Positions 41,963 through 50,389 of a stretch of DNA of 64,000 nucleotides are shown piece by piece (position 1 is the first letter of the stretch; each line of letters begins with the position of its first letter). Below the pieces are notes generated by a model. The model saw nothing but the letters and a program-made list of their open reading frames with translations, did no database searches and had not been told where the DNA came from. The stretch comes from Pseudomonas fulva NBRC 16637 = DSM 17717 (GTDB taxonomy: Bacteria > Pseudomonadota > Gammaproteobacteria > Pseudomonadales > Pseudomonadaceae). The stretch spans positions 31,115 to 95,114 of the forward strand of contig NZ_BBIQ01000020.1 in NCBI RefSeq assembly GCF_000730565.1, read 5' to 3'. The translations under genes and the position numbers were made by a program.

Positions 41963-42868
41963 TCAGGCAACTGAACAGGCGTAGATGGCCAACTTGCGCT
42001 GGATGAAATCCAGGAAGCATTGAATGCGCAGGGCCAGCTGGGTATTGCGGTAGTACACCGCATGGATGGGCTGACGATGGCCGTTGTTGGCCTGGGGCAG
42101 CACGACCTGAAGGCGGCCGCTGCGAATGTCTTCGTGGGTCATGAAGTGCGACAGGCTGACGATGCCCTCCCCGGCCAGCGCCAGCTGTCGCAGCGTCTCG
42201 CCGCTGGAAGCGACCAGCGTAGGCCGAATGGTCCAGTGTTCGCCCTGGGCATGGCGCAGGGGCCACTGGTTCAGCGTCTCGGGTTGACTGAAGCCAAGCA
42301 GGCAGTGATCGGCCAGATCCTCGACCCGCTGGGGGGTGCCGTGACGCGCCAGATAAGCCGGGCTGGCGAGCACCTGCACCGGGCTGCAACCCAGGTTGCG
42401 CGCGTGCAGGCTGGAATCGGCCAGCTCACCGATGCGGATGGCCACGTCGGTACTGTGCTCAAGCAGGTCGATGATCAAATCGTCGGTGTTGAGCTCCAGG
42501 TCGATGCCGGGGTACTGCTGCCGGAACTCGCCTATCCAGGGCACGATGGCGTGAAGCATGAATGGCGTGGCCGCGTTGACCCGCAGGCGACCGATGGGCG
42601 TCTGCCGGTTCATCGCCAGGCGCTCTTCCAGCTCGTCCATCTGCCGCAGCACCTGCCTTGCCTGTTCGAGAAAGAACCGCCCCTCCTCGGTCAGGTCCAT
42701 GCGCCGGGTGGTGCGGTTGACCAGCGTGGTGCCCAGCTTGGCCTCAAGGCGCGCCAGGGTTCGGCTGACCGCCGAGGGCGTCTGGCCCATTTGCGCGGCC
42801 GCTGCAGAGATCGACCCACAGTCGATGACGGCGACGAACACCTGGAGTTCTTCAGATCGGGTTTTCAC
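41963..42868 (-). CDS. LysR-family transcriptional regulator
   Basis: A 301-residue LysR regulator. The winged HTH is at residues 5-63 (ELQVFVAVIDCGSISAAAAQMGQTPSAVSRTLARLEAKLG); a linker helix and the substrate-binding domain follow (RLRVNAATPFMLHAIVPWIGEF, LDLADHCLL-type segment). It belongs to the common CrgA/AaeR-like subgroup. LysR genes often control a neighbour; ggt lies downstream on the same strand and mdaB upstream on the same strand. No divergent partner is present, so the target is unknown. Confidence 0.88.
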   Translation of the reverse strand: MKTRSEELQVFVAVIDCGSISAAAAQMGQTPSAVSRTLARLEAKLGTTLVNRTTRRMDLTEEGRFFLEQARQVLRQMDELEERLAMNRQTPIGRLRVNAATPFMLHAIVPWIGEFRQQYPGIDLELNTDDLIIDLLEHSTDVAIRIGELADSSLHARNLGCSPVQVLASPAYLARHGTPQRVEDLADHCLLGFSQPETLNQWPLRHAQGEHWTIRPTLVASSGETLRQLALAGEGIVSLSHFMTHEDIRSGRLQVVLPQANNGHRQPIHAVYYRNTQLALRIQCFLDFIQRKLAIYACSVA

Positions 42869-42950
42869 ATCAAGGCCTGCGGGTAGAGTTGCCAGGGTCT
42901 AGATAGCCGCTTGCGCAAGGGAAGTCCAGCAGTGCCATCAAGGCACATGT

Positions 42951-43541
42951 CTACCGAGCCTTGCCAAACACCCGCTCCAGGTGCACTTGATAGGCCGCCA
43001 GCGCTGCCGGGACATCCGGGCGCTTCATGACGTCGGTGGCCAGGAAGGTCGGCAAGCCGCTCATGCCCAGGAACTGCTGCGCCTTGTGGAAGGGGAAGTA
43101 CACCGCATCCACACCTTTGCCCTCGAAGAAGTCGTCAGCCTCGTCGAACGCCTGCTGCGGTGCATTCCACGTGAGCGACAGCATGTACTGTTTGCCTTGA
43201 ATGAGCCCACCACTGCCGTACTTCTGCGTGTGATCCGAGCGGGTACGACCATCGCTGGCATACAGGCTGCCGTGCCCGGCAGTGAAGACCTCATCGATGT
43301 ACTTCTTGACGGTCCAGGGCGCGCCCATCCACCAGCCTGGCATCTGGTAGATCACCACGTCAGCCCAGAGGAATTTCTCCACCTCCTCCTGGACGTCATA
43401 GCCCCCGTCGATGAAGGTCTGGCGCACGTCGAAACCTGCACGGTCAAGGTGCGCCAGTGCGGCCTCATGCAGGGTGCTATTGAGCTGGCCTGCGGAATGG
43501 GCAAACTGTTTGCCGCCGTTGAGTAGCAAGATGTTTTTCAT
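42951..43541 (-). CDS. mdaB: MdaB-like NADPH:quinone reductase
   Basis: A 196-residue flavodoxin-like quinone reductase. The FAD-binding start is LLNGGKQFAHSAGQLNSTL; VIYQMPGWWMGAPWTVKKYIDEVFTAG and GLPTFLATDVMK are typical of MdaB. It reduces quinones by two electrons with NADPH and protects against oxidative stress. The frame is open to 43619, but ATG 43541 gives the family N terminus and follows a GGAGGC site. It is divergent from the ABM-domain gene at 43697, so both may respond to the same quinone or redox signal. Confidence 0.92.
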   Translation of the reverse strand: MKNILLLNGGKQFAHSAGQLNSTLHEAALAHLDRAGFDVRQTFIDGGYDVQEEVEKFLWADVVIYQMPGWWMGAPWTVKKYIDEVFTAGHGSLYASDGRTRSDHTQKYGSGGLIQGKQYMLSLTWNAPQQAFDEADDFFEGKGVDAVYFPFHKAQQFLGMSGLPTFLATDVMKRPDVPAALAAYQVHLERVFGKAR

Positions 43542-43696
43542 GGGGGCCTCCCGGACCTGATCACTGATTGCAGGCAGGTTAAGGTCAGGCGCAGTTGGGA
43601 AACAGCCAATCAACAGCAAAATACATTTGACTCAAGATCACGAATCGACCGGGATTATTGCTTTAATCTTTGGCACTTACGAAGCAGGAGACCCTC

Positions 43697-44011
43697 ATGA
43701 ACGAGCAATACGCCTTCATTCTCAAAGCCAAGACACGCCCGGAAATGGCAGAAGCCTTCGAGCAACTGTTCCGGCCCTATGTCGAGCCCAGCCGACAAGA
43801 ACCCGGCTGTGTCGAATACCACATGCTGCGCGATCAGCAGGACCCGAGCCTGTTCGTGTTCTTCGAAGTCTGGGCGAACAAGGCGGCACTGGATGTGCAC
43901 TCGGCCCTGCCGCACATGGCTGCTTTTTTCGACCGGCGCATGGATTACCTGGAGCGCGACTTCGAGGTCCAACGGGTCGACATGCTCAGCGACTCATCCG
44001 CTAACCGTTGA
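43697..44011 (+). CDS. ABM-domain putative quinol monooxygenase
   Basis: A 104-residue single ABM (antibiotic biosynthesis monooxygenase) domain, YgiN-like, with the segments AFILKAKTRPEMAEAFEQLF, SRQEPGCVEYHML and FVFFEVWANKAALDVH. YgiN in E. coli works with MdaB in a proposed quinol redox cycle, and here the gene is divergent from mdaB, which supports that role. AGGAG precedes the ATG at 43697. Its last 11 bases overlap the convergent TSUP gene. Confidence 0.87.
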   Translation: MNEQYAFILKAKTRPEMAEAFEQLFRPYVEPSRQEPGCVEYHMLRDQQDPSLFVFFEVWANKAALDVHSALPHMAAFFDRRMDYLERDFEVQRVDMLSDSSANR

Positions 44012-44765
44012 TCAGCAAATGCACGCCCAGCAGCATCAGGCCCACCAAGAAACAGCGGCGGAACACCTGTGCGCTGACGCGTCGGCGCAGCCACTGGCCC
44101 GCCTGCATGCCAAGCAGGGCGGGCACCACCAGCAGTAAAGAAGCACCCAGCGCCGGGCCGCCGAGTGCGCCTTGCCCGGCAAGGCCCACAGCCAGCGCCA
44201 GGGTGGACACCGTAAATGCCAGCCCAAGGGCCTGAATCATCTCGTCACGTCTAAGCCCAAGGCTTTGCAGGTACGGCACTGCCGGCATCACGAACACACC
44301 CGTGGCCGCACTGATCACTCCGGTAGCCAGGCCGCAGACAGGGCCGAGCCACCCTTCGCGTTTCCGGGCAATGCGCAAGGCCGGCCCAGCCAGTCCATAA
44401 ACGGCATAGAGAATCAGTGCGCCTCCCAGTGCATGCGCGGCCCAGGGGCCACTGCTGATGCCCAGCCACGCACTGCCCAGCAAGGTACCGATAAAGATCA
44501 TGGCCAGCATCGGGCCCAGCCTGCGCAGCAACGCTCGCAAATGCCCTCCTGCCGCCAATTGCCAGAGATTGGTCACGGTGGATGGGACGATCAGTAACGC
44601 AGCAGCCTGCGCGGGCGGCAGAGCCATGCCCAGCAGCCCCATGGCCACGGTCGGCAGGCCGAGCCCGATCACGCCCTTGACGGCACCTGCCAGAACAAAG
44701 GTGGCAAACACCAGCGCAGTCAGCAGTAGGCCAAGGTCTTGGTAAAACGCTGTAAATGTCATCAT
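44001..44765 (-). CDS. TSUP-family (TauE/SafE) membrane permease
   Basis: A 254-residue protein with about eight hydrophobic helices and the TSUP pattern VFATFVLAGAVKGVIGLGLPTVAMGLL near the N terminus and again after the midpoint (LATGVISAATGVFVMPAVPYL). TSUP permeases move sulfite, sulfonates or other organic anions. Two adjacent ATGs (44765 and 44762) are possible starts. It is divergent from a LysR gene that has an in-frame stop, which was probably its regulator. It overlaps the convergent ABM gene by 11 bases. Confidence 0.87.
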   Translation of the reverse strand: MMTFTAFYQDLGLLLTALVFATFVLAGAVKGVIGLGLPTVAMGLLGMALPPAQAAALLIVPSTVTNLWQLAAGGHLRALLRRLGPMLAMIFIGTLLGSAWLGISSGPWAAHALGGALILYAVYGLAGPALRIARKREGWLGPVCGLATGVISAATGVFVMPAVPYLQSLGLRRDEMIQALGLAFTVSTLALAVGLAGQGALGGPALGASLLLVVPALLGMQAGQWLRRRVSAQVFRRCFLVGLMLLGVHLLING

Positions 44766-44842
44766 GTGCCCATCATGGCCAATGCATGACGCGCTGAACA
44801 TCTGTCATATTCGTGGTCAGCCTCTTGCCTGGACAGAGCCAC

Positions 44843-45730
44843 GTGCATTTTGATCTTGTTGACCTGACCCTATTCCGGCACGCCGTCTAGTGTGGAAACA
44901 TCACCGCCGGTGCTGGGCGTAGCCACTTGTCGCTGCCAGCAGCCAGCGCCCGGATTCGTGCCATGGAGGCGTCCCTGGGCGTTGCACTCCTGCTGCGCAA
45001 TCGCCGAGGTGTCAGCCCCACGCCCGCCGGTCAGGCATTGCTGCAACATGCCCGGCTCATCGCTCAGCAGGTCGAGCGCTTGCAATTCGACCTGGGTCAG
45101 TACGCGCAGGGGCATCAAGGCCAGGTGCGCTTGCTGTGCAACACCGCGGCCCTGACCCAATACCTGCCCGAACTGCTGGCGGCCTACCTTGCCCAGAACC
45201 CAGGCATGAGCGTGGATGTGCAGGAGTACCCGAGCTTGCGCATCGTGCAGGCCATCACCCAGGGCATGGCCGACCTGGGCATCATCTCCAGCGCAGCACC
45301 TAGCGAGCATCTACAGACGCAGCCCTTTCGCGACGACCCGTTGGTACTGGTGACGCCAACGGATCACCCGCTCGTCAACCTTCCCTCGCCGCGCTTCGTC
45401 GACAGCCTGGCCCATGGTCACGTCGGCCTCGGGCCGGCCAGTGCCCTGGCGCTTTACCTGGAAGAGCAGGCGCTGCGTGCAGGCCAGCGCATGCGCGTCA
45501 GGGTTCGTGCCGAGGGCTTCGAAGGCGTGTTGCGCATGGTCGCAGGCGGTGCCGGCGTCGGGGTCGTGCCCTTGGCGGCGGTGCAGCGCTGGCAAGGGGT
45601 GTTGCCGCTGCGGGCCATGGCACTGCAGGAACCCTGGGCTAACCGGAAGTTGCTGTTGTGCGCGCGCGACTTTGCGGCCCTGCCAGGCTACGCAGCGGCA
45701 TTGGTCAGCGTATTCGCCGGGTGTGCCTGA
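44843..45730 (+). pseudogene. LysR-family regulator interrupted by an amber codon
   Basis: From GTG 44843 the frame reads MHFDLVDLTLFRHAV, then TAG (44888-44890), then CGNITAGAGRSHLSLPAASARIRAMEAS without a frame change. GAG at that codon would restore a normal LysR helix-turn-helix, so this is a nonsense mutation at codon 16. The remaining 279 codons are intact (PTPAGQALLQHARL linker; substrate domain with LVLVTPTDHPLV and GGAGVGVVPLAAV). Restart at TTG 44927 would give a 267-residue protein lacking the first part of the HTH, probably unable to bind DNA. It is divergent from the TSUP permease. Confidence 0.82.
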
Positions 45731-45843
45731 AACTTCTTGTCGCGCAGCCAGGTCAGTGGCAAGAGCGCCGGTGCCTGCGGCTTTACCGGCCACCAAGACT
45801 GCAACAGAATGCGCGACAACGCCCCACCAAAAAGGACTTGCCA

Positions 45844-46449
45844 GTGGCCTCGATCTACCAGCTCAAACCCCGTTTCCAGGCCCTGCTGCGGCCTCTGGTG
45901 CAGCGCCTGTACGACAGGGGCGTGACGGCCAACCAGGTCACGCTCACCGCTGCCGTCATCTCCGTTGCGCTAGGGCTGCTGCTGGCGGCCCTGCCCCACC
46001 TTCACGGGTTGTTCATCCTGGTGCCCATATGGATGCTGCTGCGCATGGCGCTCAACGCCATCGACGGCATGCTGGCACGGGAATTTGGCCAGCAATCCAC
46101 CCTTGGCGCCTATCTGAACGAGCTGTGCGACGTGATCGCCGATGCCGCCCTGTACCTGCCGTTCGCCCTCTTGGTAGGCGTGTGGCCGCCGCTGGTGGTG
46201 ATGGTGGTGCTACTGGCGACGATCAGCGAATACGCTGGCGTGATGGGGCCCTTGGCAGGTGCCTCGCGCCGCTATGACGGGCCCATGGGCAAGAGCGACC
46301 GCGCCTTCGCCTTTGGCGTACTGGGTACCGGTGTCGCCCTGGATGTGCTTGATGGTACCTGGATCAATGGTTTGCTGCTTGTGGTCCTGGCGCTCTGCCT
46401 CTATACCCTCTACAACCGGGTGCGTCGCGGGCTGGCTGAAACCCGCTGA
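45844..46449 (+). CDS. CDP-alcohol phosphatidyltransferase (YnbA-like)
   Basis: A 201-residue integral membrane enzyme of about six helices. The family motif is present as NAIDGMLAR(x8)GAYLNELCD at residues 71-96. Standard members have D-x2-D-G-x2-A-R-x8-G-x3-D-x3-D; here the first and third Asp are Asn (N71, N92) while D74 and D96 are kept. E. coli YnbA, the same length, shows the same exchange as I recall it. It should join a CDP-activated lipid to an alcohol head group, which is unknown. GTG start at 45844 with AAGGA 7 bases upstream. First gene of the ynb-like operon. Confidence 0.83.
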   Translation: MASIYQLKPRFQALLRPLVQRLYDRGVTANQVTLTAAVISVALGLLLAALPHLHGLFILVPIWMLLRMALNAIDGMLAREFGQQSTLGAYLNELCDVIADAALYLPFALLVGVWPPLVVMVVLLATISEYAGVMGPLAGASRRYDGPMGKSDRAFAFGVLGTGVALDVLDGTWINGLLLVVLALCLYTLYNRVRRGLAETR

Positions 46450-46479
46450 GTCTTCGCCCGTCGCATAAGGATATCGACC

Positions 46480-48234
46480 ATGCGCCAAGCGCAAAGCCTG
46501 CATTTTTCCACCCATGACGGTGTCGAGCTGCATTACCGCCACTGGCCCGCCACGCGCAACGAACACCAGCCGCGTCGGGCGGTGGCGATGTTCCACCGTG
46601 GCCATGAACACGGCGGGCGAATCGCCCACTTGGCCGATGAGCTGGACATGCCGGGCTATGACTTTTTCGCCTGGGATGCCCGCGGTCATGGCCTGTCGCC
46701 CGGCGCACGCGGGGACAGCCCGAGCTTCGCGACCAGCGTGCGCGACGTGCAGACGTTCATCGAGCACATTCAGGCCCGTCACGGGCTGGCCGAACAGGAC
46801 CTGGTGGTGCTGGCGCAGAGCGTCGGCGCGGTGCTGGTGGCCACCTGGGCGCATGACTATGCACCCAAGGTGCGTTGCCTGGTGCTGGCGTCTCCGGCGT
46901 TCAAGGTCAAGCTGTACGTCCCCTTGGCACGCCCTGGCCTGAAGCTGCTCAAGGCCGTGCGCGGCAATTTCTTCGTCAACAGCTACGTCAAGCCACAACT
47001 GCTGACCCATGACCCGGAACGGGTCATGTCGTACAAGGCAGACCCGCTGATCAGCCGGCCCATTTCGGTGACCATGCTGCTAGGGCTGTACGAAGCCGCC
47101 GATCGTGTGGTGGCCGACGCCCAGGCCATCCAGCTACCGACTCAACTGCTGGTCTCCGGTACAGACCTGGTGGTCGAGCGAGCACCCCAGCAGCGCTTCT
47201 TCGACCGTCTGGGCAGTGCGCGCAAGGAGATGCACGTGCTGCCGGGGTTCTTCCACGACACCTTGGGCGAGCGTGAGCGAGCACACGCTTTACGGCGTAT
47301 CGAGCGTTTCGTCGAGCACTGCTTCGCCTGCCCTGCCGAGCGGCCTTCGCTGCTCGATGCGGACAAGACCGGCGCCAGTTGCGCCGAGGCCGAAAGCTTG
47401 GCCGCGCCTTTGCCCCGCCACTCGCTGCGCGGGCTTTACTGGCGCGCCACCCGAGCCGGTCTGCGCCTGGGCAGCAAGGTAGCGGACGGCGTGCGGCTAG
47501 GCTTCGACACGGGTTTCGATTCGGGCAGCACACTGGACTACGTGTACCGCAACCAGCCTGCAGGCAAAGGCGCGCTGGGCCGCCTGGTCGACCAGAACTA
47601 CCTCAATGCCATCGGCTGGCGTGGCATTCGCCAGCGCAAGCTGAATGTGGAAGCACTGCTGCGCCTGGCCATGGATCGTCTACGCGAGGCCGGCCGACCC
47701 GTGCACATCGTGGATATCGCAGCCGGCCATGGCCGCTACATTCTCGAAGCCCTGCAACAGGTCGATCAACGCCCAGAATCAATCCTGCTGCGCGATTACA
47801 GCCCGCTCAACGTGCAACAAGGCACCGCGCTGATCCAGGAAAAGGGCCTGGGGGACATTGCCCGTTTCGTCCAGGGCGATGCCTTCGACCGCCCTAGCCT
47901 GGCGACGCTGGAACAGCCTCCGACGCTGGCAGTGGTATCAGGCCTGTACGAACTGTTCGCCAGCAACACCCTGGTGAGCAACTCATTGGCTGGCCTGGCA
48001 CAGGCAATGGAGGATGGCGGTTACCTGGTCTACACCGGTCAACCGTGGCACCCGCAACTGGAGATGATTGCGCGTGCCTTGACCAGCCACCGGGGTGGCG
48101 AGGCCTGGGTAATGCGTCGTCGCAGCCAGGCAGAAATGGACCAGCTGGTGGAGGCGGCAGGCTTTCGCAAGGTGACCCAGCGCATCGACGAGTGGGGGAT
48201 TTTCAGTGTCAGCCTCGCTCAACGGGTGCGCTGA
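46480..48234 (+). CDS. Fused alpha/beta hydrolase and SAM methyltransferase (YnbC-like)
   Basis: A 584-residue two-domain protein. Residues 1-285 are a monoglyceride-lipase-like hydrolase: DARGHGLSPGARGD, nucleophile region VVLAQSVGAVLV (AxSxG instead of GxSxG), acid in SGTDLVV and His in GFFHDTLGE. Residues about 330-584 are a class I methyltransferase with the SAM loop VDIAAGHGRYILEAL. E. coli YnbC has the same fusion and length. Together with the lipid genes on both sides this suggests methylation of a lipid head group plus acyl-ester cleavage; the substrate is unknown. Starts 30 bases after the YnbA-like gene. Confidence 0.87.
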   Translation: MRQAQSLHFSTHDGVELHYRHWPATRNEHQPRRAVAMFHRGHEHGGRIAHLADELDMPGYDFFAWDARGHGLSPGARGDSPSFATSVRDVQTFIEHIQARHGLAEQDLVVLAQSVGAVLVATWAHDYAPKVRCLVLASPAFKVKLYVPLARPGLKLLKAVRGNFFVNSYVKPQLLTHDPERVMSYKADPLISRPISVTMLLGLYEAADRVVADAQAIQLPTQLLVSGTDLVVERAPQQRFFDRLGSARKEMHVLPGFFHDTLGERERAHALRRIERFVEHCFACPAERPSLLDADKTGASCAEAESLAAPLPRHSLRGLYWRATRAGLRLGSKVADGVRLGFDTGFDSGSTLDYVYRNQPAGKGALGRLVDQNYLNAIGWRGIRQRKLNVEALLRLAMDRLREAGRPVHIVDIAAGHGRYILEALQQVDQRPESILLRDYSPLNVQQGTALIQEKGLGDIARFVQGDAFDRPSLATLEQPPTLAVVSGLYELFASNTLVSNSLAGLAQAMEDGGYLVYTGQPWHPQLEMIARALTSHRGGEAWVMRRRSQAEMDQLVEAAGFRKVTQRIDEWGIFSVSLAQRVR

Positions 48235-48666
48235 GTGGACCTTGTGTTGGTCGCTAGCCTGCTGCGCCGGGGCCGGCAACTGGCAGGGCTCTCGGACGGC
48301 ATGACCCTGCTGGCGCTCGGGTTCGGCCTGGTGCCGCTGCTTGGCGCGGCGCTGTCACCCTGGTCGCTTGTGCCGTGCCTGCTGCTCATCGGCCTGGGCA
48401 TGCTGCACAAGTACTGGGCCATCCGCGTTGCACTCGATGCCGACCTGTTCGCGCACCTGGCCAACAGCCAGGACCTGGCAGCAGACACCCAGGCACTGGA
48501 CCGCGCGTTGTTCGATCACGGGCTCAAGCCGCAGCCAGTCGATGCGCGCACCTGGCCGGTCCGCAGCCGGGCTGCGCTTGCTCTGCTGCGTCGCCAGGGC
48601 CTGTGCCTGGGCCTGCAACTCACGGTGGCCTTGGCTACCCTGCTGATACTGTCTATCAAAGGATGA
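48235..48666 (+). CDS. Small membrane protein of the ynb-like operon
   Basis: A 143-residue protein with two closely spaced hydrophobic segments near residues 22-58 and another at 120-140, plus an amphipathic middle (ALDADLFAHLANSQDLAADTQALDRALF). I recognise no family. GTG start immediately follows the stop codon of the upstream hydrolase-methyltransferase, which implies coupled translation. I do not recall an equivalent in the E. coli ynb operon. Confidence 0.72.
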   Translation: MDLVLVASLLRRGRQLAGLSDGMTLLALGFGLVPLLGAALSPWSLVPCLLLIGLGMLHKYWAIRVALDADLFAHLANSQDLAADTQALDRALFDHGLKPQPVDARTWPVRSRAALALLRRQGLCLGLQLTVALATLLILSIKG

Positions 48667-48676
48667 TGAACGTTCC

Positions 48677-49300
48677 ATGCTCGCCAACCTGACCGCCTAC
48701 CTGATCACCTCGGCCGCGCGCCTGATTACCGGGGCGCGAGCCCTCTGGCTGGGGTGCACGCTCCTTCCGGTGCAGCGCCTGTACTTTGCCAATCACAGCA
48801 GCCACGGCGATTTCGTCCTGCTATGGGCATCGCTGCCCCAGACGCTGCGGCGTCGCACTCGGCCGGTAGCCGGTGCCGACTACTGGGCCAAGCCGGGGAT
48901 TCGCGATTTTCTCATCCGCAAGGTATTCAATGGCGTGCTGATCCAGCGACATCGCGACGAAGGCCAGGGCCACCCCTTGCAACCGGTACTCGACGCCGTG
49001 GCCCAGGGCGATTCGCTGATCTTCTTTCCGGAAGGCACGCGCAACCTCAGCGATGAGCCCTTGTTGCCGTTGCGAAGTGGCCTGTATCACCTGGCGGCGG
49101 CCCACCCGCAGGTCGAGCTGGTGCCGGTATGGATCGCCAACCTCAATCGGGTGATGCCCAAGGGACGCGCCTTGCCGTTGCCGTTGCTATGCACCCTGAG
49201 TTTCGGCGAACCCTTGCACCTGCAGGCAGACGAAAGCAAGCAAGCCTTTCTGGAGCGGGCTGGCCAAGCCCTGCTCGATCTAGCCCCCAAGGACGTTTGA
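48677..49300 (+). CDS. 1-acyl-sn-glycerol-3-phosphate acyltransferase (PlsC family)
   Basis: A 207-residue acyltransferase. Catalytic motif I is NHSSHGDF (H-x4-D), and the acceptor motif is FFPEGTRN; a hydrophobic N-terminal segment anchors it to the membrane. It should acylate a lysophosphatidate-like acceptor and so supply the lipid precursor for the cytidylyltransferase encoded next. It is shorter than the housekeeping PlsC and is dedicated to this operon by position. It begins 10 bases after the small membrane protein gene. Confidence 0.87.
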   Translation: MLANLTAYLITSAARLITGARALWLGCTLLPVQRLYFANHSSHGDFVLLWASLPQTLRRRTRPVAGADYWAKPGIRDFLIRKVFNGVLIQRHRDEGQGHPLQPVLDAVAQGDSLIFFPEGTRNLSDEPLLPLRSGLYHLAAAHPQVELVPVWIANLNRVMPKGRALPLPLLCTLSFGEPLHLQADESKQAFLERAGQALLDLAPKDV

Positions 49301-49301
49301 C

Positions 49302-50234
49302 ATGCACGACAATACCCTCGCGCTGTTCGCCGGCATCGGCGCCCTGCTGCTGCTCGCCAGTGTGATCGGCCGTGTGCTGAAGTGGCGCGCAGGCCCCGGG
49401 CCCCATGCGGTGATCGACAACCTCAACGCCCGCATCAATGCCTGGTGGGTCATGGTGCTGGTAATCGGCATCGCCTTCGTCTTCGGCAAATACGGCGTGA
49501 TCGTGCTGTTCTATGGTGTGTCGTTCTATGCCTTGCGCGAGTTCATGACCCTCACGCCCACCCGGCGCAGTGACTACCCCGCCCTGGCGGCGGCGTTCTA
49601 CATCGCGCTGCCCGTCCAGTACGTGCTCATCGCCATGGACTGGTATGGCCTGTTCAGCATCTTCATTCCGGTCTACCTGTTCCTGTTGCTGCCGATCCTG
49701 GCCAGCCTTGGGGGCGACACCACGCGCTTTCTGGAGCGGGCTTCGAAGGTCCAGTGGGGCTTGATGATCGCGGTGTACTGCGTATCGTCGGTGCCGGCGC
49801 TGATGACCCTGGAGATCCCCGGCTTCGAGGGGCGCAACCTGTTGCTCATCGCCTGGCTGATCGTGGTGGTGCAGCTCAGCGATGTGCTGCAATACGTGTG
49901 CGGCAAGCTGTTCGGCAAGCGCAAGGTGGCGCCCAACTTGTCGCCTTCCAAAACCCTCGAGGGCCTGGTCGGCGGCGTGGCACTGGCCACGCTGATCGGC
50001 GCGCTGCTGTGCTGGATCACGCCGTTCAGCTTCTGGCAGGCCGCCTTGATGGCCTTGGCGGTCAATACCATGGGCTTCTTTGGTGGGCTGGTGATGTCGG
50101 CGATCAAGCGCGACCGTGGCGTCAAGGACTGGGGGCACATGATCGAAGGCCATGGCGGCATGCTCGACCGCATCGACTCGGTCTGCTTCGCTGCACCGGT
50201 GTTTTTCCACTTCGTGCGCTACTGGTGGGCTTGA
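49302..50234 (+). CDS. Phosphatidate cytidylyltransferase (CdsA family, YnbB-like)
   Basis: A 310-residue polytopic enzyme. The CDP-diglyceride synthetase signature is SAIKRDRGVKDWGHMIEGHGGMLDRIDS near the C terminus. It makes a CDP-activated lipid from phosphatidate and CTP. It is a second CdsA-type gene, since the essential cdsA normally sits near ispU/dxr. It abuts the acyltransferase gene (one base between) and ends the operon. Its product would be the donor for the YnbA-like transferase. Confidence 0.92.
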   Translation: MHDNTLALFAGIGALLLLASVIGRVLKWRAGPGPHAVIDNLNARINAWWVMVLVIGIAFVFGKYGVIVLFYGVSFYALREFMTLTPTRRSDYPALAAAFYIALPVQYVLIAMDWYGLFSIFIPVYLFLLLPILASLGGDTTRFLERASKVQWGLMIAVYCVSSVPALMTLEIPGFEGRNLLLIAWLIVVVQLSDVLQYVCGKLFGKRKVAPNLSPSKTLEGLVGGVALATLIGALLCWITPFSFWQAALMALAVNTMGFFGGLVMSAIKRDRGVKDWGHMIEGHGGMLDRIDSVCFAAPVFFHFVRYWWA

Positions 50235-50389
50235 AACGGCGCCAAGGCCTGGTAGCGCGTTAGCCGGTAGTTTGGGCTGACCCTGCGCGAACAGCGCGGC
50301 CAGACACCTGGACGTCGACTTCAGGCAACTGCGCGGGCGCTTCAACGCCTATGGTGAAGGGTCATTCAACCAGTCACAGGAGTTGTGCC

